The position numbers and the translations under genes were made by a program. From positions 20,001-84,000 of the forward strand of contig NZ_CP054424.1 of the NCBI RefSeq assembly GCF_013334205.1: 64,000 nucleotides of DNA, read 5' to 3'. Origin of the DNA: Rhodoferax sp. BAB1 (GTDB lineage: Bacteria; Pseudomonadota; Gammaproteobacteria; Burkholderiales; Burkholderiaceae_C). Below, one piece after another: positions 29,613-40,961 of this stretch; within the stretch, counting starts at the first letter, position 1; each line of letters opens with the position of its first letter. The notes under the pieces are model-generated. The model was not told the origin of the DNA and searched no databases. It worked only from the letters and a program-made list of their open reading frames with translations.

Positions 29613-31778
29613 TCAGGCCAGCGGCGCAAAACCCGAGGCCGGCCGTGCCGGTGCCGCCAGCACGCCGCCGGCCTGTAGCAGGCGCGTCATCTCGGCCTGG
29701 GGCAGGGGGCGCGAGAGCAGATAACCCTGGAATTCGTGGCAACCCTGGTAACGCAGGAAGTCGAACTGCGCCTGGTTCTCCACGCCCTCGGCCACCACGG
29801 TCTTGCGCAGGCTCTGGCCCAGGGAGATCACGGCGCGCGCGATCATGGCCACTTCTTCCTCATGCTCGATGCCGGTGACCAGGGAGCGGTCGATCTTGAT
29901 GATGTCCAGCGGAAAACGGCGCAGATAACTCAGCGCCGAGTAACCGGTGCCAAAGTCGTCCATGGCCAGCTGCACACCCAGGGCCTTGAAGTCGCCCAGG
30001 GTGGCGACCACGCTGTCGCTGTCGCCCATGAAGACGGTCTCCGTGATTTCCAGCTCGACCAGGGAAGAGGGCAGCTGGGCCTCCTCCAGCAGGCTGGCCA
30101 CATGGGCCACGATGTCGCCGCTGAGGAAAAGACGCGGCGAGAGGTTGACCGCCACGTGCAGGGGCGTGGGCAAGCGCCGGTTCCAGTCACGCGCTGCGGC
30201 GAAGGCGCGGCGCAGGATGATGGTGGTCAGCGGCACGATGAGCCCGGTCTCCTCGGCGATGGGGATGAAGCGGTCCGGACTGATGGGGCCGTACTCCGGG
30301 TGGGTCCAGCGCGCCAGCGCCTCCACGCCGACAATGCGGCGGCGGTGGTCCACCTTGGGCTGGTAGTGCACCTCGAACTCGTCGCGCTCGATGGCCTGGC
30401 GCAGCGCCGCTTCCAGGTTCAGGCGTTCGTCGGCCACGCGGTTGAGTTCGCTAGTGAAGAACTGGAAGTTGTTGCGCCCGCGGTTCTTGGCCGCGTACAT
30501 GGCGGTGTCGGCATGCTTGAGCAGGCTGGCCGGGTCTTCGCCGTCTGCCGGGTACATGGCCACGCCCAGGCTGGCGCCCACGTGGAACTCGCGCCCCGAG
30601 AGCATGACGGGGCGGCCGATCTCGGCCAGCACACGGCGCAGCTGCGAGATCACGGTGCTGGCGCGGAAGTGGTCGCCCAGCAGCAGCACGAATTCGTCAC
30701 CGCCCAGGCGCGCCACCGTGTCGGAGGTGCGCACGCAGTGGCGCAGGCGGTTGGCGATTTCCTTGAGCAGTTCGTCACCTGCGCCGTGGCCCAGGCTGTC
30801 GTTGATGAACTTGAAGTTGTCCAGGTCGATGAAGACCACGGTCAGGTAATAACCCAGGCGCGAGGCGCGCGCGATGCCCTGCTCGACCCGGTCGTCCAGC
30901 AGGATGCGGTTGGGCAGGCCGGTCAGCATGTCGTGGTTGGCCTGGCGCTCCAGTTCTTCCTGGTGGCGCTTGCGCTCCGAGATGTCCTGCACCGTGCCTT
31001 CGTAGTAGAGGGTCTGGCCCTCGCTGTCGCGCACGGCGTGGGCGTTTTCGGAGATCCAGATGCGCGTGCCGTCCTGGCGGTAGACCTCGGACTCGAAGTT
31101 GAGCACCTCACCCTGCTGGGCCATGAGCTGGCGGAAGCGCTCGCGCTGGCTGCTGCGCACATAGAGCTGGGTGCCGATGTCGTCCAGGCCCGCCATCAGC
31201 GCGGCCGGGCTGGCGTAGCCGTAGAGCCGGGCCAGGGCCGGGTTGGCCGCCAGGTAACGGCCGTCGATCGAGGTCTGGAAGATGCCCTCGGAGGCGTGCT
31301 CGAAGATGCTGCGGTAGCGCAGCTCGGCCTCCTTCTGGGCCTGCGCCATCTCGCGCTGCGCGGTCACGTCCTCGATGAAACCCTCGATCACCAGTTCGCC
31401 CTGCTCGTCGGGCACGGCGATGCCGCGTTCGTGCACCCACTTGATCTGCCCGGCCTGGGTCGTGATGCGATAGTCCACCGTGAAGCGTTGTCCGCTGCGC
31501 ACGGCGGCATCGATCTGCCCGCGCACGCGGGGGCGGTCCAGCGGGTGGGTGATGTCCTCCCAGCTGATGGTCGCGTTCTGCACCAGTTCGACCGGGCCGT
31601 AGCCGGTCAGGGCCAGGCAGCCCTGGCTGACGAAGATCATGCGCCAGCTGGCGTCGTGCAGGCAGCGGTAGGCCATGCCGTCCAGATTGTTGACCAGGGT
31701 GTCGAGCACGCGCGCCCGGTCCAGTTCACCCGTGCTGAGCAGGCTGGTGCGGCGGATACGGGCGGGGTGGACAGACAT
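29613..31778 (-). CDS. PAS-PAS-GGDEF-EAL cyclic-di-GMP signalling protein
   Basis: A 721-residue cytosolic protein without membrane helices. Two PAS/PAC units (about 25-145 and 155-270) precede a diguanylate cyclase domain with intact GGDEF (RLGGDEFVLL, about 357-366), then a phosphodiesterase domain with intact EAL (VEALARW, about 486) and DDFGTGYSALSYL. Both catalytic motifs look usable, so it may make or break c-di-GMP depending on the PAS signal. The start is set at ATG 31778; ATG 31823 adds 15 residues and cannot be excluded. LiuR-type operator 3 lies 71 bases upstream of that alternative start, within the divergent gap with liuB. Confidence 0.93.
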   Translation of the reverse strand: MSVHPARIRRTSLLSTGELDRARVLDTLVNNLDGMAYRCLHDASWRMIFVSQGCLALTGYGPVELVQNATISWEDITHPLDRPRVRGQIDAAVRSGQRFTVDYRITTQAGQIKWVHERGIAVPDEQGELVIEGFIEDVTAQREMAQAQKEAELRYRSIFEHASEGIFQTSIDGRYLAANPALARLYGYASPAALMAGLDDIGTQLYVRSSQRERFRQLMAQQGEVLNFESEVYRQDGTRIWISENAHAVRDSEGQTLYYEGTVQDISERKRHQEELERQANHDMLTGLPNRILLDDRVEQGIARASRLGYYLTVVFIDLDNFKFINDSLGHGAGDELLKEIANRLRHCVRTSDTVARLGGDEFVLLLGDHFRASTVISQLRRVLAEIGRPVMLSGREFHVGASLGVAMYPADGEDPASLLKHADTAMYAAKNRGRNNFQFFTSELNRVADERLNLEAALRQAIERDEFEVHYQPKVDHRRRIVGVEALARWTHPEYGPISPDRFIPIAEETGLIVPLTTIILRRAFAAARDWNRRLPTPLHVAVNLSPRLFLSGDIVAHVASLLEEAQLPSSLVELEITETVFMGDSDSVVATLGDFKALGVQLAMDDFGTGYSALSYLRRFPLDIIKIDRSLVTGIEHEEEVAMIARAVISLGQSLRKTVVAEGVENQAQFDFLRYQGCHEFQGYLLSRPLPQAEMTRLLQAGGVLAAPARPASGFAPLA

Positions 31779-31893
31779 GGTGGTGCTTTTTGAGGCGGGC
31801 CCGTTTTGAGTAGCAAGCACCATGCCGGGGTTGTGCACCGCCGTGGTGCGTTCAGGCGGCCGGCTGTCGTGGACGGCCCCAAATCTGCCACAA

Positions 31894-31915
31894 TTGACGT
31901 TTACGTAAACGTCAA
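31894..31915. promoter_or_regulatory. LiuR-type operator 3 (perfect palindrome)
   Basis: A perfect 22-bp palindrome identical to operator 1 (TTGACGTTTAC plus its reverse complement), extended by two further paired bases each side (aa...tt, 31892-31917). It lies 47 bases before liuB and in the divergent gap with the GGDEF-EAL gene. It is the expected control site for liuB-bioA-bioF-bioD-liuD and the genes that follow. Confidence 0.88.
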
Positions 31916-31962
31916 TTCGCCGCCGCAGACCGCGCCCCGGACCTTCTACGGAAAACACGCCC

Positions 31963-33570
<1,608 letters not shown>

Positions 33571-33618
33571 GGAGCCCCCCTGCCAGAATGCGGGCCCCCT
33601 TGAACGAAAAGCATCGAA

Positions 33619-34959
33619 TTGAAAGCCGAAGACCTCTCCTCCGACTGGGTCGCGCGCAGCCTGCGCAGCGTCTGGCATCCCTGCACCCAGATGCAGCACC
33701 ACGAGACCGTGCCGCTGATCCCGGTCAGCCACGGCCGCGGGGCCTGGCTGGTCGACGTGCAGGGCAAGGCGTATCTGGACGCCATCAGCTCCTGGTGGGT
33801 CAACCTCTTCGGTCATGCCAATCCGCGCATCAACGCGGCGCTGAAAGACCAGCTCGACCGGCTGGAGCACGCCATGCTGGCGGGTTTCACGCACCAGCCG
33901 GTGGTGGAGCTGTCCGAGCGCCTGGGCGCGCTGACCGGCGGGGTGCTGGGCCATTGCTTCTATGCTTCCGACGGTGCTTCGGCGGTGGAGATCGCGCTGA
34001 AGATGAGTTTCCATTACTGGCGCAACAGCGGCCAGAGCCAGAAACAGGAATTCGTCTGCCTGTCCGGCAGCTACCACGGCGAGACCATCGGCGCGCTGGC
34101 CGTGACCGATGTGGCCCTGTTCCGTGACGCCTATGGCCCGCTGATTCAGCGCGCCCATGTGGTGGCCTCGCCCGACGCGCGGCTGGCCCAGCCCGGCGAG
34201 AGTGCAGAGGATGTGGCGCGGCGTGCGGCGGCAGCGCTGGAGACCTTGCTGCAGGAACGTGCCGGCAAGATCGCTGCCGTCATCGTCGAGCCGCTGGTGC
34301 AGTGCGCCACCGGCATGGCCATGCATGACCCGGTCTACCTGAAGGAAGTGCGCGCCATCTGCGACCGCCACCAGGTGCACCTGATCGCCGACGAGATCGC
34401 CGTGGGCTGCGGCCGCACCGGCAGCTTCTTCGCCTGCGAGCAGGCCGGCATCTGGCCCGACTTCGTCTGCCTGTCCAAGGGCATCAGCGGCGGTTACCTG
34501 CCGCTGTCGCTGGTGATGACACGCGAAGCCATCTACCGGGCCTTCTACGACGCCGACGTCACGCGGGGTTTCCTGCACTCGCATTCCTACACCGGCAACC
34601 CCCTGGCCTGCCGCGCGGCGCTGGCCACGCTGGACATCTTTGCCCAGGACGATGTGTTGAATGCCAACCGTTTGAGGGCGCATGAACTGACGATGGCGCT
34701 GGCACCTCTGGCCACCGATGAGCGCGTGCGGCATTTCCGCCGGCGCGGCATGATCTGGGCCTTCGATGCCGTGGTCGATGACCCGGCCCAGGCCGCCACC
34801 TTCTCGCGGCGTTTCTTCACGACGGCCCTGCAACGCGGCCTGCTGCTGCGCCCCATCGGCCGCACGGTCTATCTCATGCCTCCCTACATCCTGAACGACG
34901 AAGAAATCACCCAGCTGGCGCAGCGCACGTGCGCGGTGTTCGATGAGGTGATGGCATGA
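33619..34959 (+). CDS. bioA: Adenosylmethionine--8-amino-7-oxononanoate aminotransferase
   Basis: PLP-dependent class III aminotransferase of 446 residues making 7,8-diaminononanoate, the third step of the biotin ring pathway, with S-adenosylmethionine as amino donor. The PLP lysine is K287 ([11 protein letters not shown]). N-terminal VWHPCTQM is the BioA-specific signature. The start must be TTG 33619: the frame has a stop 18 bases upstream and no ATG or GTG before the conserved block. It lies 48 bases after liuB and overlaps bioF by 4 bases (atga). No terminator separates it from liuB. Confidence 0.96.
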   Translation: MKAEDLSSDWVARSLRSVWHPCTQMQHHETVPLIPVSHGRGAWLVDVQGKAYLDAISSWWVNLFGHANPRINAALKDQLDRLEHAMLAGFTHQPVVELSERLGALTGGVLGHCFYASDGASAVEIALKMSFHYWRNSGQSQKQEFVCLSGSYHGETIGALAVTDVALFRDAYGPLIQRAHVVASPDARLAQPGESAEDVARRAAAALETLLQERAGKIAAVIVEPLVQCATGMAMHDPVYLKEVRAICDRHQVHLIADEIAVGCGRTGSFFACEQAGIWPDFVCLSKGISGGYLPLSLVMTREAIYRAFYDADVTRGFLHSHSYTGNPLACRAALATLDIFAQDDVLNANRLRAHELTMALAPLATDERVRHFRRRGMIWAFDAVVDDPAQAATFSRRFFTTALQRGLLLRPIGRTVYLMPPYILNDEEITQLAQRTCAVFDEVMA

Positions 34960-36152
34960 GCTTGGCCATGCTCGACACACTGCAGAAAGAAATCGACCGT
35001 CTGGACGCCCAGGGTCTGCGCCGCCGCCGCCGCACGGCCGAAACCGCCTGCGCGCCGAACCTCATGCTGGACGGCCAGCGCGTGCTGAGCTTCAACAGCA
35101 ACGACTACCTGGGCCTGGCGGCCGATACGCGCATCGCCGCGGCGCTGAAGGAGGGTGTCAGCCTCTACGGCGCCGGCAGCGGTGCCTCGCACCTGGTCAG
35201 CGGGCACTCCAAAGCCCATGAGGAACTCGAGGAGCGCCTGGCCGCCTTCGAGGCGCCGCACCTGGAGCAGGCGCGTGCGCTGTACCTGAGCACCGGCTAC
35301 ATGGCCAATCTGGCGGTGCTGACGGCCCTGGCCGCCGCCACGCCGGGCGAGGTCGAGATTTTTTCCGACGCTCTCAATCACGCCTCCATCATCGACGGCA
35401 CGCGCCTGGCGCGGGCCAAGGTGACGGTCTATGCGCACAGCGACGTGGGGGCACTGGAGGCCGCGCTGGCCGCCAGCACGGCGAAAACGAAGATCGTGGT
35501 GACCGACAGCGTCTTCAGCATGGACGGCGACATCGCTCCGCTGCCGCAGATCCTGGACCTGTGCGAACGCTTTGCTGCCTGGCTGGTGGTGGACGACGCG
35601 CACGGTTTCGGCGTGCTCGGCGAGCACGGCCGCGGTGCGCTGGAGCATTTCAAGCTGCGCTCACCGCAGCTGGTCTACATGGGCACACTGGGCAAGGCCG
35701 CCGGTGTCAGTGGCGCCTTCGTCGCCGCGCACGAAACCGTGATCGACTGGCTGGTGCAGCGCGCCCGGCCCTATATCTACACGACCGCCGCCGCACCGGC
35801 CCTGGCCCATGCGCTGCTGACCAGCATTGCCCTGATCGACAGCCGGGAAGGGCAGCAGCGCCGCGCCCAGCTGGACCTGCTGCGCCACCAACTGGCCGGC
35901 ATGCCGGTACGCGCGGGCTGGTTGCATCTGGACTCCGCCACGCCGATCCAGCCGCTGGTGATCGGCGGCAATGCCGAGGTGATGGCGGCCGCGCAGGCAC
36001 TGGAAGCCCAGGGCCTCTGGGTCTCGGCCATCCGCGCACCCACGGTGCCGGCCGGTACGGCGCGCCTGAGGATCACGCTGTCCGCTGCCCATACCCACGA
36101 CGATGTGGCGCGGCTGCTGGCCGCGCTGGGTCAGCTGGCGCAGGAGGCCTGA
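34956..36152 (+). CDS. bioF: 8-amino-7-oxononanoate synthase
   Basis: PLP-dependent alpha-oxoamine synthase of 398 residues, condensing pimeloyl-thioester with alanine. The PLP lysine is K247 ([14 protein letters not shown]). Other family blocks are [25 protein letters not shown] and [17 protein letters not shown]. The start codon overlaps the bioA stop (atga), so the two are translationally coupled. Biotin made here would serve, among others, the methylcrotonyl-CoA carboxylase encoded in the same run. Confidence 0.96.
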   Translation: MSLAMLDTLQKEIDRLDAQGLRRRRRTAETACAPNLMLDGQRVLSFNSNDYLGLAADTRIAAALKEGVSLYGAGSGASHLVSGHSKAHEELEERLAAFEAPHLEQARALYLSTGYMANLAVLTALAAATPGEVEIFSDALNHASIIDGTRLARAKVTVYAHSDVGALEAALAASTAKTKIVVTDSVFSMDGDIAPLPQILDLCERFAAWLVVDDAHGFGVLGEHGRGALEHFKLRSPQLVYMGTLGKAAGVSGAFVAAHETVIDWLVQRARPYIYTTAAAPALAHALLTSIALIDSREGQQRRAQLDLLRHQLAGMPVRAGWLHLDSATPIQPLVIGGNAEVMAAAQALEAQGLWVSAIRAPTVPAGTARLRITLSAAHTHDDVARLLAALGQLAQEA

Positions 36153-36156
36153 GACC

Positions 36157-36843
36157 GTGAAGGCTTTTTCCTGCTTCGTCACCGGCACCGACACCGAGAT
36201 CGGCAAGACCCTCATCAGCAGTGCCTTGTTGTATGCGCTGGGCCAGGCCGGTGTGCGCGCCGCCGGCATGAAACCGCTGGCAGCTGGCGCCGAGTTACGC
36301 GACGGTGTCTGGCGCAACGAGGACGTAGACCAGCTTTATGACGCCGCGCCCCTGAAGCTGCAGCGCGAACTGACCACCCCCTACCTGCTGCGCACGCCGG
36401 CCGCGCCCCATATCGCGGCGGCGCTGGAGTGCGTGCTGATCGAGCCGCGCCGCATCATCGCCAGCTACGAACAGGTGCGGACCCAGGCCGAGGCCGTGGT
36501 GGTCGAGGGCGTGGGGGGCTGGCGCGTGCCGCTGACCCACGGCTACGACACCTCGGACCTTGCCCGCCAGCTGGGCCTGCCCGTCATCCTCGTGGTGGGC
36601 CTGCGCCTGGGCTGCATCAACCATGCCCTGCTGACCGCCGAGGCCATCGCCGCGCGTGGTCTCAAGCTGGCCGGCTGGGTGGCCAACACCGTGGACCCGG
36701 CCATGGCCCACATGGACGGCAATATCGAAGCGATCGCCGCGCGCATTTCGGCCCCGCTGCTCGGCCATGTGCCGCGACTCGAACATCCCACCGCAGCTGC
36801 GGCAGCGACTTATCTCGACCTGGGAAAGGTGAAGCATGTTTAA
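36157..36843 (+). CDS. bioD: ATP-dependent dethiobiotin synthetase
   Basis: A 228-residue P-loop enzyme closing the ureido ring to form dethiobiotin from diaminononanoate, carbon dioxide and ATP. The P-loop is GTDTEIGKT (10-18) and a second motif is VVEGVGGWRVPL. Translation begins at GTG 36157, 6 bases after a strong aggagg inside the end of bioF. It overlaps liuD by 8 bases. Its carbon dioxide requirement adds another one-carbon link to the carbonic anhydrase in the neighbouring unit; this is only suggestive. bioB is not in the window. Confidence 0.95.
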   Translation: MKAFSCFVTGTDTEIGKTLISSALLYALGQAGVRAAGMKPLAAGAELRDGVWRNEDVDQLYDAAPLKLQRELTTPYLLRTPAAPHIAAALECVLIEPRRIIASYEQVRTQAEAVVVEGVGGWRVPLTHGYDTSDLARQLGLPVILVVGLRLGCINHALLTAEAIAARGLKLAGWVANTVDPAMAHMDGNIEAIAARISAPLLGHVPRLEHPTAAAAATYLDLGKVKHV

Positions 36844-38839
36844 GAAAATCCTGATTGCCAATCGTGGAGAGATCGCCTGCCGGGTTGCGGCCACGGCGAA
36901 ACGCATGGGCATCCGCACCGTCGCTGTCTATTCCGATGCCGATGCGAACGCCAAACACGTCGCGGTCTGCGACGAGGCCGTGTTTATCGGCGGCAGCGCG
37001 CCGGCCGAGAGTTATCTGCGCTGGGAGCGCATCATCGAAGCCGCCCAGGCGACCGGCGCCCAGGCCATCCACCCGGGCTACGGTTTCCTGAGCGAGAACG
37101 AGGCCTTTGCCCAGGCCTGTGCGAAAGCCGGCCTGGTTTTCATCGGCCCGCCGGCCTCGGCCATCCAGGCCATGGGCCTGAAAGCCGAGTCCAAGCGCCT
37201 GATGGAAAAAGCCGGTGTGCCCCTGGTGCCGGGTTACCACGGCGCCGACCAGGACACGAAACTCCTGCAGCACGAGGCGGACCGCATCGGCTACCCGGTG
37301 CTGATCAAGGCCAGTGCCGGCGGCGGTGGCAAGGGCATGCGGGTGGTGGAAAAGCGCGAGGACTTCGAGAGCTCGCTGGCCTCCTGCCAGCGCGAGGCCA
37401 TCAACAGCTTCGGCGACGCGGCGGTGCTGATCGAGAAGTACGTGCTGCGCCCGCGCCACATCGAAATCCAGGTCTTCGGCGATACGCAGGGCCACTGCGT
37501 CTACCTCTTCGAGCGCGACTGCTCGGTGCAGCGCCGCCACCAGAAGGTGCTGGAGGAGGCGCCGGCGCCGGGCATGACACCCGAGTTGAGACTGCAGATG
37601 GGCCAGGCCGCCGTGGCGGCGGCGCGCGCCGTGAATTACGTGGGTGCGGGCACGGTGGAGTTCATTGTTGAACAACGTGAAGGAAAGATGAGCTTCTTCT
37701 TCATGGAGATGAACACCCGCCTGCAGGTCGAGCACCCGGTGACCGAGGCCATCACGGGGCTCGATCTCGTCGAGTGGCAGTTGCGTGTGGCGGCCGGCGA
37801 GCCGCTGCCGTTGAAGCAGGAGCAGCTGAAGATCCACGGCCACGCCATCGAGGCGCGCATCTGCGCCGAGAGCCCGGACAAGCATTTCCTGCCCGCCACG
37901 GGCACGCTGCAGGTTTATGCCCTGCCAGCATGCAGCACCTTCGAGCGGGCCGATGTGCGCGTGGATTCCGGTGTGCGTGAAGGTGACACCATCAGTCCGT
38001 TCTATGACTCCATGGTCGCCAAGCTCATCGTGCACGGCGACACGCGCGAGCAGGCCCTGGCCCGGCTCGACGCCGCGCTGGCGGCCACCCGCATCGTGGG
38101 CCTGCAGACCAATGTGCAGTTCCTGCGCCATGTGGTGGGTTGCCGCTCCTTTGCCCAAGCCGACCTGGACACCGCGCTGATCGTGCGCGAGGCCGCCGTG
38201 CTCTTCGAACAGGAAAAGGTGGGCCTGCCACTGGCTGCGGCTGCGGTGGTGGCGCACACCTTGCTGCAGGAACAGGCAGCCGCACAGTCGGCGGGCTGGG
38301 TCGATCCCTGGGCGCGGCGCGACGGCTGGTGTACACACGGCCTGATGCAACGCTACTTCGACCTGGAGTTCCACGGCGAGCTGCACACGGCGGTGCTGAG
38401 CTACCTGCACGACGGGGCCTTGCAGCTGCGGGTGGAAGAGGCAGGCGCCGCGCTGCAGTTCAGTCGCCATGGGGACGACATCGTCCTGCGCTACGCTGGT
38501 CTGCGTGTGCTCGTGCAGGTGCTGCGCAGTGGCGAGGTGGCCCACGTCTACACCCCGCAGGGCGCGACCCAGATCACCGTGCTGGACGCGCTGGCCCATG
38601 CCGGCGAGGCGCAGGCCGAGGGCGGGCGCCTGACCGCGCCCATGCCGGGCAAGGTGGTGTCCTTTGCCGTCAAGGCCGGCGACACCGTGAGCAAGGGCCA
38701 GGTGCTGGCCGTGATGGAGGCCATGAAGATGGAGCACACCATCGCCGCGCCGGCCGCGGGTGTGGTGGCCGAGCTGCTGTATGCGCCGGGGGACCAGGTG
38801 GCCGAAGGGGCGGAGCTGTTGAAGCTGTCCGTGGCGTGA
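36836..38839 (+). CDS. liuD: Methylcrotonyl-CoA carboxylase, biotin-containing (alpha) subunit
   Basis: A 667-residue subunit with N-terminal biotin carboxylase domain (KILIANRGEIACRV opening, ATP-grasp segment KASAGGGGKGMRVV, and FMEMNTRLQVEHPVTE) and C-terminal biotinyl domain. The biotinylated lysine is K631 in EAMKMEHT. It carboxylates biotin with bicarbonate and ATP. The start overlaps bioD by 8 bases with aaggtga just before it. The intimate coupling of bioD and liuD places biotin synthesis and the biotin enzyme on one transcript. Confidence 0.97.
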   Translation: MFKKILIANRGEIACRVAATAKRMGIRTVAVYSDADANAKHVAVCDEAVFIGGSAPAESYLRWERIIEAAQATGAQAIHPGYGFLSENEAFAQACAKAGLVFIGPPASAIQAMGLKAESKRLMEKAGVPLVPGYHGADQDTKLLQHEADRIGYPVLIKASAGGGGKGMRVVEKREDFESSLASCQREAINSFGDAAVLIEKYVLRPRHIEIQVFGDTQGHCVYLFERDCSVQRRHQKVLEEAPAPGMTPELRLQMGQAAVAAARAVNYVGAGTVEFIVEQREGKMSFFFMEMNTRLQVEHPVTEAITGLDLVEWQLRVAAGEPLPLKQEQLKIHGHAIEARICAESPDKHFLPATGTLQVYALPACSTFERADVRVDSGVREGDTISPFYDSMVAKLIVHGDTREQALARLDAALAATRIVGLQTNVQFLRHVVGCRSFAQADLDTALIVREAAVLFEQEKVGLPLAAAAVVAHTLLQEQAAAQSAGWVDPWARRDGWCTHGLMQRYFDLEFHGELHTAVLSYLHDGALQLRVEEAGAALQFSRHGDDIVLRYAGLRVLVQVLRSGEVAHVYTPQGATQITVLDALAHAGEAQAEGGRLTAPMPGKVVSFAVKAGDTVSKGQVLAVMEAMKMEHTIAAPAAGVVAELLYAPGDQVAEGAELLKLSVA

Positions 38840-38874
38840 CGGGGCAAGCAGACAACTGCCGCTAAGCTCGCGCC

Positions 38875-39795
38875 ATGAAGATCTATTTCTGCTGCACCGA
38901 TTTCAAGGCCGAACCCTGGCTGGCTGCGCTGCGCACCGCGCTGCCCCAGGCCGAGATCGAGGTCTGGACGCCGGGCGCCGGCCCGGCCGACTACGCCGTG
39001 GTCTGGGCCCCGCCGCAACAGTTTCTCGACGAGCAGCCGCAGATCAAGGCGCTCTTTAACATCGGTGCCGGTGTGGATGCCCTCACGCAGCTCAGGCTGC
39101 CGCCCAGGACGAAGCTGGTGCGCCTGGACGATGCCGGCATGTCGGTGCAAATGGCCGAGTACGTGGTGCATGCCTTGATCCGCCACTTCCGCGAGTTCGA
39201 CGTTTATGCAGCCGACGTGGCCAGCGGCAAGTGGTCCTTCCGCAAGCCGCGCCTGCGCGAGGACTTTCCCGTGGGCATCATGGGCCTGGGCGTGCTGGGC
39301 CAGCGCGTGGTCCGTGCCGTGCAGCAGTTTGAATTCCCGGTGCGGGGCTGGAGCCGCTCCTCCAAGGAACTGCCGGGTGTGCGTTGTTATGCGGGGGAAG
39401 CACAGTTCGCCGAATTCCTGGCCGAGACCAAAGTGCTGGTCTGCCTGCTGCCGCTGACCGAGGAGACCCGCGGCATCATGAAGCGCGAGACCCTGTCGCT
39501 GTTGCAGCCCGGCGGCTATGTGATCAACGTGGCACGTGGCGCGCATCTGGTGGAGGAAGACCTGATTTCGCTGCTGGACAGCGGGCATCTGGCCGGCGCC
39601 GCGCTGGATGTGTTCCGCCAGGAACCGCTGCCTGCCGGCCACCCGTTCTGGCGCCATCCGAAGATCACGGTGACGCCACACACGGCGGCACGCACCCTGC
39701 GCGACGAAAGCGTGGCGCAGATTGCCGGCAAGATCACGGCCCTTGAACAGGGAAAGCCCATCGCCGGCGTGGTCGATCATCTCAAGGGATACTGA
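38875..39795 (+). CDS. Glyoxylate/hydroxypyruvate reductase A-like 2-hydroxyacid dehydrogenase
   Basis: A 306-residue NAD(P)-dependent D-2-hydroxyacid dehydrogenase of the GhrA type. The dinucleotide motif is GLGVLG (137-142); catalytic residues include R221 (NVARGAHL), a glutamate in the following helix region, and H269 (TPHTAA). GhrA reduces glyoxylate and hydroxypyruvate, but broad 2-ketoacid activity is common in the family, so reduction of a branched-chain ketoacid is possible here. It lies 35 bases after liuD and 22 bases before liuE, inside the leucine run. Confidence 0.9.
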   Translation: MKIYFCCTDFKAEPWLAALRTALPQAEIEVWTPGAGPADYAVVWAPPQQFLDEQPQIKALFNIGAGVDALTQLRLPPRTKLVRLDDAGMSVQMAEYVVHALIRHFREFDVYAADVASGKWSFRKPRLREDFPVGIMGLGVLGQRVVRAVQQFEFPVRGWSRSSKELPGVRCYAGEAQFAEFLAETKVLVCLLPLTEETRGIMKRETLSLLQPGGYVINVARGAHLVEEDLISLLDSGHLAGAALDVFRQEPLPAGHPFWRHPKITVTPHTAARTLRDESVAQIAGKITALEQGKPIAGVVDHLKGY

Positions 39796-39817
39796 GCACT
39801 TCAGCAGAAAGAACACC

Positions 39818-40723
39818 ATGAGCCTGCCCACCCGAGTTCAACTGATCGACGTCGGTCCGCGCGACGGCCTGCAGAACGAGAAGCAGCCGGTGCCGGCGGC
39901 CGTCAAGATCGGGCTGGTGCAGCGCCTGCAGGCCGCGGGTCTGAAGGAGATCGAGGTCACCAGCTTCGTGTCGCCGAAGTGGGTGCCGCAGATGGCCGAC
40001 AACACCGAGGTCATGGCCGGCCTCACGCGCCAGCCCGGCGTGTCTTATTCGGTGCTGGTGCCGAACATGAAGGGCTTTGAAGCCGCAGTGCTGTCCAGGC
40101 CCGACGAGATCGTGGTCTTCGGCGCGGCCAGCGAACTGTTCAGCCAGAAGAACATCAATTGCTCCATCGCCGAAAGCATCGAGCGCTTTGCGCCCGTGGT
40201 GGAGGCTGCGCTCAAGGCGGGCATCCGGGTGCGCGGTGCCATGAGCTGCACCGTGGGTTGTCCCTACGAGGGTGAGGTCGCGCCCGAGCGGGTGGGCATG
40301 CTGGCGCGGCTGATGAAGGACATCGGCGTGCAGCGGGTGGACGTGGCCGACACCATCGGCACCGGCACGCCGCTCAAGGTCCGGCGCGCGATCGAGGCCA
40401 CGCTGCCGCACTTCGGCATCGACGCCATCTCGGGCCACTTCCACGACACCTATGGCCAGGCGCTGGCCAACACCTACGCCGCGCTGGAGATGGGGGTCTG
40501 GAATTTCCAGTCCTCCGTGGCCGGCCTGGGCGGTTGCCCCTATGCCAAGGGGGCCACCGGCAATGTGGCGACCGAAGACGTGGTCTACCTGCTGCACGGC
40601 ATGGGCATAGATACCGGCATCGATCTGGACCGGCTGGTGGACGCGGGTCAGTACATCAGCGACTTCCTGCAGCGCAAGCCGAATTCGCGTGCCGCGACGG
40701 CCCTGCTGAACAAGCGTGGCTGA
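39818..40723 (+). CDS. liuE: Hydroxymethylglutaryl-CoA lyase
   Basis: A 301-residue TIM-barrel lyase that splits 3-hydroxy-3-methylglutaryl-CoA into acetyl-CoA and acetoacetate, the final step of leucine degradation. It begins with DVGPRDGLQNE (metal/substrate site), contains GAMSCTVGCPYEGEV, the metal motif GHFHDTYGQA, and the signature GLGGCPYAKGATGN with the catalytic-loop cysteine. The start is ATG 39818; a longer frame upstream only reads through the preceding gene. It belongs to the liuB-liuE run. Confidence 0.96.
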   Translation: MSLPTRVQLIDVGPRDGLQNEKQPVPAAVKIGLVQRLQAAGLKEIEVTSFVSPKWVPQMADNTEVMAGLTRQPGVSYSVLVPNMKGFEAAVLSRPDEIVVFGAASELFSQKNINCSIAESIERFAPVVEAALKAGIRVRGAMSCTVGCPYEGEVAPERVGMLARLMKDIGVQRVDVADTIGTGTPLKVRRAIEATLPHFGIDAISGHFHDTYGQALANTYAALEMGVWNFQSSVAGLGGCPYAKGATGNVATEDVVYLLHGMGIDTGIDLDRLVDAGQYISDFLQRKPNSRAATALLNKRG

Positions 40724-40733
40724 GGTTCCCGGA

Positions 40734-40961
40734 ATGGAATGGCTGGCCAGACAGGCGGTGCGGGCGCAGGCCAAGCAGCGCGACCTGCCGTCGCCCTGCA
40801 TCTCGGTCTGTACGATGGAGATCGCCAGCGGCCTGTGCCGCGGCTGCCTGCGCACGCTGGACGAGATCGCCGCCTGGTCCACGCTGGACGACACGGGCAA
40901 ACGTGCCGTCTGGGCGCGCATCGAAGTGCGGGCCAAGCAAGAGGAAAGAGCGAGACCATGA
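40734..40961 (+). CDS. DUF1289-domain small cysteine-rich protein
   Basis: A protein of about 75 residues with the DUF1289 pattern PCISVCTMEIASGLCRGCLRT, whose four cysteines probably bind a metal or cluster; function unknown. The start is ATG 40734; a GTG at 40716 overlapping the liuE stop would add six residues (VAEVPG) and is a real alternative. The stop codon overlaps the start of the next gene (atga), so it is translationally coupled to the isomerase. Confidence 0.82.
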   Translation: MEWLARQAVRAQAKQRDLPSPCISVCTMEIASGLCRGCLRTLDEIAAWSTLDDTGKRAVWARIEVRAKQEERARP

